Assembly: GCA_030628905.1 (NCBI GenBank)
Contig: DAOVQB010000068.1
Coordinates: forward strand, 1 to 20,685
Reading direction: 5' to 3'
From: DAOVQB01 sp023128935
GTDB taxonomy: Bacteria; Eisenbacteria; RBG-16-71-46; CAIMUX01; WJJG01
DNA length: 20,685 nt
Shown here piece after piece: positions 16,482 through 20,685 of the stretch (position 1 is its first letter; the number at the start of each line of letters is the position of its first letter). A model generated the notes under the pieces. That model had not been told where the DNA came from. It made no database searches and was given only the letters and a program-made list of their open reading frames with translations. The position numbers were made by a program, and so were the translations under genes.

Positions 16482-18881
16482 TTACACGTTCTTGGTGCAC
16501 TTCCCTCCGAGAATCCTGGAATACTGGTCTCCGAATTTGACTTTGAGTCCAACGCCACCCCACCAGGTTACCCTATTGAGGCCACGTTCTGAACGTCTCT
16601 CCAAGAGCTGTTGCAACGCTGACTGGAGCCCCCCTTGACACAGGTCCAAGTACGTCAGCTCAAGGTGGCATCCACGTAGACGCAGTTCGCAGCTGTGTCG
16701 TGCGAAAAGTAGATTGCGGTAGGTCGCCAGCGTTTTCTTGTAACCACTTGCATCCCTCACGAAGCGGTCATCTAGGGACTGTAGGAAGTTCTCATAGGCA
16801 AGCCGTGCCACCATGACACAGTAGAAATTGACCTCGATCTTCTCCGGGTCCTTGCCGAGGATGTGATCAATGAAGTAGCTGTGTACCAGATCCTTAATCC
16901 CATTCTCTACCGGCCACCGTAGCCGATAGCGCTCCAGTACCTCTCGGTTCTCAAGCCCCGCGACGGTGGTGCCGAAGCACCGCACGTCCCCTGTCGTCTT
17001 CCTCCTTTTGACGACAAAGTGGAGTTCCTTTCCGAGGTTCTCCAAACTGAACCGCTTGCCTGCGATCTCATAACCCTCACCGAAGGCCTCCCACTCGTTT
17101 TCCGCTATCACGTCCCGCATCAGCTGATCGACTCGCCCGTTGCGCTTCAGACATATGAAGACATCGGTCGGTGAAAACTCATCGACAACGAAGTAATCCA
17201 TCACAGGGAAACTCGTGTATTCACTGTCCATGTAGATCTCGCTGATTGCCTCTCGCCCAAGAATCGGATAGAGGTTCTTTTCACAGAATTCCCGGACCAC
17301 TGTCGTCGCGCGACTCGACCCGTTACAGAAAGCTATATTGATTACCACATCGGTATCGAGATCCCATAGGACGTGGGGACGAAATCCCGGGCAGAGTTCG
17401 CCGGCCTTGTTGGGACCTTTGCCTATCTCCTCATCTGCGGCTCCCTTCCCATAGAACTCCTTGAAGTGAAAATCCTGGGCTATCCGTTCGCCACGAATCA
17501 AACCCAGGTCGCGCGCCCGCGCGGCAACATCATTGCGAAGCGACTGTAGATGCTCGAATTTCAAGTCTGAGAACGTTTCATACAGAGCCGTCTTGCCCGG
17601 GAAAACGCCCACGCCGGCAGCCATGGACACGGATCGGTCAACATTCTCGCTCAGACGACCAATGGTCTCGTAGCCGGCCAGAATGCGGCAGACGTTCACC
17701 AGTATATGACTGGTGATCTCACTTCCCCGACCTCGCTTGGGACCGTACAGTTGAAGGGCTTCACAGATCCCCAAATCATCGATGAACTGTGCCAGTATGA
17801 TCGGACCAGGATCACAAATCACCAGCGCGCGCCTCTTCAATCGGTGGAGGAGATGGGCGAAGTGGGCATTCACCTTCGTGGAGACTTCGAACTTCCCAGC
17901 CTCTGCTTCTTGCTTTGCGGTGCGCAGAAGTTGCCGGGGCTTCTCCACCTCCACTTCACGCCAAAAACCACGCAATCGCACTGGTCTGCGATCCTTGTCC
18001 AACAGATCCCAGTACCTCAGGACCTCGTAGATCGATGTTCGCGAGCAGCGCAGCGCCATCCGCGCCACCAGAGCATCCAAACTCAAGCGCGGGTGTTCCA
18101 ACTTCTCCTGGATGATCTTCAGTTCGAGTTCCTCTGAGACCTTCACCCGACCATGCCCCGGCTGCTGCCAATCCACCAAGCCCCATGGGCCATGATGCCG
18201 AAATCGACCAAGGTACTTATAGAATGTCGCCCGGCACAGGCCGTAGCGACGTACAACATGCACCACCTTCTCCCGAGGATTCCCAGCAAGTTCGCGGAAC
18301 AGTTCGAAACGTACCTGGAGGGACTCTTCCGCTATGTAGAACGTACCCTTGCGATCGGTCTTCTTGCGCGACGGCCCTCCCTGAGCTTTCAGCCGCTCGA
18401 GTGTACGGACACTCTCTTGAATCCCATGCCAGTAGTCACGATCCTCCTCGTTGCGCGTGTTCCCGATGCCATGGCAATGCAAAACATGTCCGATCGTGCG
18501 CAGCGAGGGAGAAGGCTCAAGCCCAAGTGCTTCGGCAAACCTACGTATCATCGTCTCAGTGGCCCGCGGCCTAACCATCTTGACAAGCAACGCCAGCCGC
18601 TCCAGCTTTGGGTTCTGCCTTCTGCGCCCCAGGTCCGGATACACGGCTACAATCCCCTTCCTCAGGAAGGCGTGCTCCAACCTGTAATACTCCGTCCTGG
18701 AGCTGCATGCTCTGCCAATCGGCTTTCCCACGAGCCAGACCGCTCGAAGCATCTCATAATTCCGTATGACGGGATCGTCCAGGAAGAAGGGCACGTCGGG
18801 ATTGGCAGCCCTCGGGAGAGCATGTGCGACAGTAGAAGGGAGCTCGCCGAAGTACTTCAGTTCTGCCTGTGTGAATTTCAT
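16482..18881 (-). CDS. Large IS transposase, HTH domains plus IS4-type DDE core
   Basis: This is a 799-aa transposase. Residues about 190-230 form a homeodomain-like helix-turn-helix (VVRRYGLCRATFYKYLGRF), and 255-290 look like a second one (SLDALVARMALRCSRTSIYE), as in IS481-like N-termini. The DDE core follows: IAQDFHF (D470), EIYMDSEY (D552) and RYRLRWPVENGIKDL (E659), the last being the Y-R-E-K signature of IS4-like enzymes. All three acidic residues are present and the frame is open, so the enzyme may be active. The start is ATG at 18881; there is no Shine-Dalgarno and the -10 box ends seven bases before it, so translation is probably leaderless. The stop is 35 bases from the left inverted repeat. 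IS1634-like relatives are possible; the exact family is not assigned. Confidence 0.85.
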   Translation of the reverse strand: MKFTQAELKYFGELPSTVAHALPRAANPDVPFFLDDPVIRNYEMLRAVWLVGKPIGRACSSRTEYYRLEHAFLRKGIVAVYPDLGRRRQNPKLERLALLVKMVRPRATETMIRRFAEALGLEPSPSLRTIGHVLHCHGIGNTRNEEDRDYWHGIQESVRTLERLKAQGGPSRKKTDRKGTFYIAEESLQVRFELFRELAGNPREKVVHVVRRYGLCRATFYKYLGRFRHHGPWGLVDWQQPGHGRVKVSEELELKIIQEKLEHPRLSLDALVARMALRCSRTSIYEVLRYWDLLDKDRRPVRLRGFWREVEVEKPRQLLRTAKQEAEAGKFEVSTKVNAHFAHLLHRLKRRALVICDPGPIILAQFIDDLGICEALQLYGPKRGRGSEITSHILVNVCRILAGYETIGRLSENVDRSVSMAAGVGVFPGKTALYETFSDLKFEHLQSLRNDVAARARDLGLIRGERIAQDFHFKEFYGKGAADEEIGKGPNKAGELCPGFRPHVLWDLDTDVVINIAFCNGSSRATTVVREFCEKNLYPILGREAISEIYMDSEYTSFPVMDYFVVDEFSPTDVFICLKRNGRVDQLMRDVIAENEWEAFGEGYEIAGKRFSLENLGKELHFVVKRRKTTGDVRCFGTTVAGLENREVLERYRLRWPVENGIKDLVHSYFIDHILGKDPEKIEVNFYCVMVARLAYENFLQSLDDRFVRDASGYKKTLATYRNLLFARHSCELRLRGCHLELTYLDLCQGGLQSALQQLLERRSERGLNRVTWWGGVGLKVKFGDQYSRILGGKCTKNV

Positions 18882-18888
18882 GGTCGGT

Positions 18889-18916
18889 ATTGTAGGCAGC
18901 CACTTCGAATAGTCAA
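18889..18916 (-). promoter_or_regulatory. Transposase promoter, leaderless
   Basis: On the minus strand TTGACT (18911-18916) and TACAAT (18889-18894) are 16 bases apart, each matching the sigma70 consensus at five of six positions. The -10 box ends seven bases before the transposase ATG, so transcription would begin at or next to the start codon. Confidence 0.65.
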
Positions 18917-19214
18917 CAACAAACTGTCGACTCCCACGCAGAATGCCCCAATATCTTGTTCCTACAGGGGTAACTTATTGTATCGCCATTGCTTAGAACA
19001 ACACCCCGTCTCAAGACAAGCTGGGATGCGTGAAGGCAAGAAAAGTCTGGACTGGCTAACTTACTATGAAAGAAGAGGTTGAGATTGTGAACCCTCTCTT
19101 GGGTCGTCCTGCCTGGGTGTCGACAGTCTGTACGGCTTGGGGGCAGACAGTTCACCAGTAAGCACTTACAAATCAGGCAGTTACAATCTGGGCTTATCAC
19201 GCCATTCGCGACAA
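18917..19214. other. Non-coding right end of the insertion sequence
   Basis: This stretch upstream of the transposase promoter has no gene that I can support; a 95-codon minus-strand ORF (18913-19200) has no recognisable features. It contains a 14-bp near-perfect internal inverted repeat, listed separately. Confidence 0.5.
18923..19127. repeat. Internal inverted repeat pair in the insertion sequence
   Basis: ACTGTCGACTCCCA (18923-18936) matches the reverse complement of 19114-19127 at 13 of 14 positions; weaker similarity continues, about 24 of 32. The arms lie about 180 bases apart, and the left arm ends seven bases from the transposase -35 box. It could bind transposase or be the trace of a smaller element. 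Confidence 0.45.
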
Positions 19215-19244
19215 TTTGAACCTAAGACGGTGCGGAATGCTCTG
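19215..19244. repeat. Right terminal inverted repeat of the insertion sequence
   Basis: ACGGTGCGGAATGCTCTG (19227-19244) is the exact reverse complement of the left end, with partial agreement for 12 further bases inward. Confidence 0.9.
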
Positions 19245-19249
19245 AAGAT
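19245..19249. repeat. Target-site duplication, right copy (AAGAT)
   Basis: Second copy of the 5-bp AAGAT duplication, directly abutting the right inverted repeat. Confidence 0.9.
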
Positions 19250-20134
19250 ACTCGGAGAGATTGGGACGATCGTCACGCCGGACACCATCATGCGCTGGCA
19301 CCGGATGCTCGTCGCACAGAAGTGGGATTACAGCCATCGGCGCAAGCAGGTGGGGCGGCCACCTGTTTCCCCAGCCATCATTGAGTTGGTTCTTCGCATG
19401 GCACGGCAATGTCCGACCTGGGGTTACGATCGCATCCAAGGTGCCTTGGCCAACCTGGGGCACAAGATATCCGATGCCACCGTCGGCAAGATCCTCAGAG
19501 AGCATGGAATCGAGCCGGTTGCTGAGCGCAGGCGGCAATCGACCTGGCAAGTGTTCCTCAAGTCACATTGGGACGTGCTGGGTGCTATCGATTTCACAAC
19601 GGTTGAGGTTTGGACGCGAGACGGACTCGTCACTTTCTACCTGCTCTTCGTCATGGAGGTGGCTACGCGCCGCGTGCACTTTGCTGGCTGCACAACGAGC
19701 CCGAATGAGGCATGGATGAAGCAGATCGGGAGGAATCTGACGGATTGTTTCGACGGCCTCTTGCTTGGTACTCGGTATCTCCTGATGGATCGCGACACGA
19801 AGTTCTCTGAAAGTTTCCGTCTTCTTCTCAAGCAAACGGGTGTGAAATCTGTCAGACTTCCCTCGCGGTCGCCGAATTTGAATGCTCACCTGGAACGATT
19901 TATGCGGAGTCTCAAAGAGGAATGTCTGGATCGGATGGTCTTCTTCGGGGAAAAGTCGCTGGCCAGCGCGACCTGTCAATTCCTCGGGCACTCTGCCATG
20001 ACGAGAGAAATCACCAGGGGCCGGACAACCGGTTGATTGAGATGGGCGAGGAGTTCGGCCAGACGGCCGGTGAGGTTCATTGTCGCGAGCGTCTTGGCGG
20101 GTTGCTGAAGTATTACTACAGGGAAGCGGCGTAG
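19245..20134 (+). pseudogene. Integrase-type (rve) transposase, 3' part, with additional frameshift
   Basis: From the AAGAT duplication (19245-19249) the frame continues the gene interrupted at 16446: VTPDTIMRWHRMLVA, a DNA-binding RKQVGRPP segment, GYDRIQGALANLGH, then the rve catalytic core with AIDFTTVEVW, LLMDRDTKFSESF and LERFMRSLKEECLDRM, supplying the D, D and E residues. Near 19994 the frame slips by a net one base lost or two gained: the ORF runs on to a stop at 20036, while the family C-terminus (DERNHQGPDNRLIE to GGLLKYYYREAA) continues in another frame to the TAG at 20132-20134. The rebuilt gene would encode about 360 aa. It is inactivated both by the insertion and by this frameshift. 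Confidence 0.88.
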
Positions 20135-20373
20135 AGCTATTCGTGGCGCACACGCCGGCCAGACTGATCGATCTCGATTCTCATGCATCCAGACGCCCAT
20201 CCGTAGGGTCGCCGGGCTAATTGGTCAAGGCGTCCGGTGGAGTTGGACCGCAAGCGTCAGTCCATAATCGCCTCAACCCGAGATTGTCGAGCAAATTGCC
20301 GTTCGTTCGGATTTCTTCACCTTACGGGATCCACCGCGCAGCCAGAACAGGCATCCGCGAGACGGCTGGCCGA

Positions 20374-20685
20374 CTACCGTGCACCTTTTGGGCTGATCTT
20401 CCAGCCCCGCAGGAGGATTCCAAAGACGCAGGCGTGGCTGAGGAGCCCAACGGCAAGCATGCCCGCATAGGGGTGCCCAGCGACAGCGGCTACGGAAATG
20501 GTAAGGAGCCGCAGGTCACGACGCTTGAGCCGGTTGAGAAGGTCGTTGGGGTATGGGTGTCCGTGGCGGATCACATACTCTTTGGTCGTGTAGCTTGCCA
20601 AGATGAAACCCGCGAGTGCGACCATTCCCCCGAGCCAGACCAGCGGGTCAGCGTGGGAGCGAGCATATGCGAACGTGATCGCCAA
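20374..20685 (-). CDS. Membrane protein, C-terminal part, probably CDP-alcohol phosphatidyltransferase type (cut by window edge)
   Basis: Only the last 103 codons are present; the gene runs off the right edge and its stop (TAG) is at 20374-20376. Two hydrophobic segments are visible (PLVWLGGMVALAGFILAS and a longer one from LLTISVAAVAGHPYAGMLAV to VFGILL), separated by a charged loop with NRLKRRDLRLL. The SYTTKEY...RRDLR pattern followed by paired membrane helices resembles the C-terminus of CDP-alcohol phosphatidyltransferases, but the catalytic DG-x2-AR motif would lie outside the window. It points towards the defence island and is probably resident chromosomal DNA. Confidence 0.5.
   Translation of the reverse strand: MAITFAYARSHADPLVWLGGMVALAGFILASYTTKEYVIRHGHPYPNDLLNRLKRRDLRLLTISVAAVAGHPYAGMLAVGLLSHACVFGILLRGWKISPKGAR

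Larger units (their letters stand above)
16447..19244 (-). mobile_element. Complete 2798-bp insertion sequence inside an older transposase gene
   Basis: The element is bounded by an 18-bp perfect terminal inverted repeat and flanked by the 5-bp direct duplication AAGAT. It encodes a single 799-aa transposase on the minus strand, whose stop is 35 bases from the left end, and a 363-bp non-coding right end containing the promoter. It is less G+C-rich than the DISARM genes. I could not assign it to a named family: the catalytic core is IS4-type, but it is much larger than usual for that group. The intact ends, duplication and open transposase imply a recent and possibly still mobile copy. Confidence 0.9.

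Noticed and set aside
18153..19082. 309-codon ORF on the plus strand
   Set aside because: It is antisense to the intact IS transposase and has no recognisable domain.
18913..19200. 95-codon minus-strand ORF in the IS right end
   Set aside because: It overlaps the transposase promoter and the inverted repeats, and its cysteine-rich composition matches no family I recognise.
16080..20373. Terminal inverted repeats of the older integrase-type element
   Set aside because: I compared 15768-16246 with 20135-20373 by eye; only short partial matches such as CCAATTGAC against CCAATTAG appeared, which is not enough.
20135..20373. Possible gene or terminator between the dead transposase and the right-edge gene
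   Set aside because: A 77-codon plus-strand frame starting at 20237 is antisense to the right-edge gene and has no features; no hairpin with a T run was seen.

Overview
The window is about 20.7 kb of G+C-rich bacterial DNA. Its core is a complete class 1 DISARM anti-phage locus with an extra nuclease-type gene inside it. The codon use and long antisense shadow ORFs fit a high-GC bacterium, but nothing here identifies the genus. There is no rRNA, tRNA or CRISPR array.

Left edge (1-540): a decayed radC (JAB/JAMM) remnant, then a gene-free leader. The leader holds a 12-bp perfect palindrome, a weak sigma70-like promoter candidate and two 9-bp direct repeats one helical turn apart. A clear Shine-Dalgarno at 525-530 places the drmD start at GTG 541.

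Central operon (541-15767, all + strand): drmD (SNF2-type helicase), drmMI (N6-adenine methyltransferase), a DUF262-DUF1524 (GmrSD/SspE/BrxU-like) protein, drmA (helicase), drmB (DUF1998) and drmC (single-HKD phospholipase-D-fold protein). Most junctions overlap (TGATG or ATGA), so the genes are probably translationally coupled. The one exception is a 99-bp gap with a GC-rich hairpin between the DUF262 gene and drmA. In the known DISARM model DrmMI marks host DNA, the helicases act on unmarked incoming DNA, and DrmB/DrmC assist. The DUF262-DUF1524 protein would add a nucleotide-dependent, possibly modification-sensing nuclease in the same transcription unit. The region of drmMI after its NPPF motif is visibly less G+C-rich than the rest of the gene, which suggests an exchanged target-recognition region.

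Right flank (15768-20373): a nested mobile-element site. An integrase-type (rve, IS481/IS3-like) transposase gene was split by a 2.8-kb insertion sequence at 16447-19244. That element has matching 18-bp terminal inverted repeats and a 5-bp AAGAT target duplication. Removing it and one copy of the duplication restores the older transposase reading frame exactly. The older gene also carries a separate frameshift near its 3' end, so it is dead twice over. The inserted element encodes one unusually large transposase (799 aa) with helix-turn-helix segments ahead of an IS4-type DDE core. Its promoter appears to give a leaderless transcript.

Right edge (20374-20685, - strand): the 3' end of a membrane-protein gene, probably of the CDP-alcohol phosphatidyltransferase type, running off the window. 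The radC relic and the insertion sequences on either side are typical of a horizontally acquired defence island.
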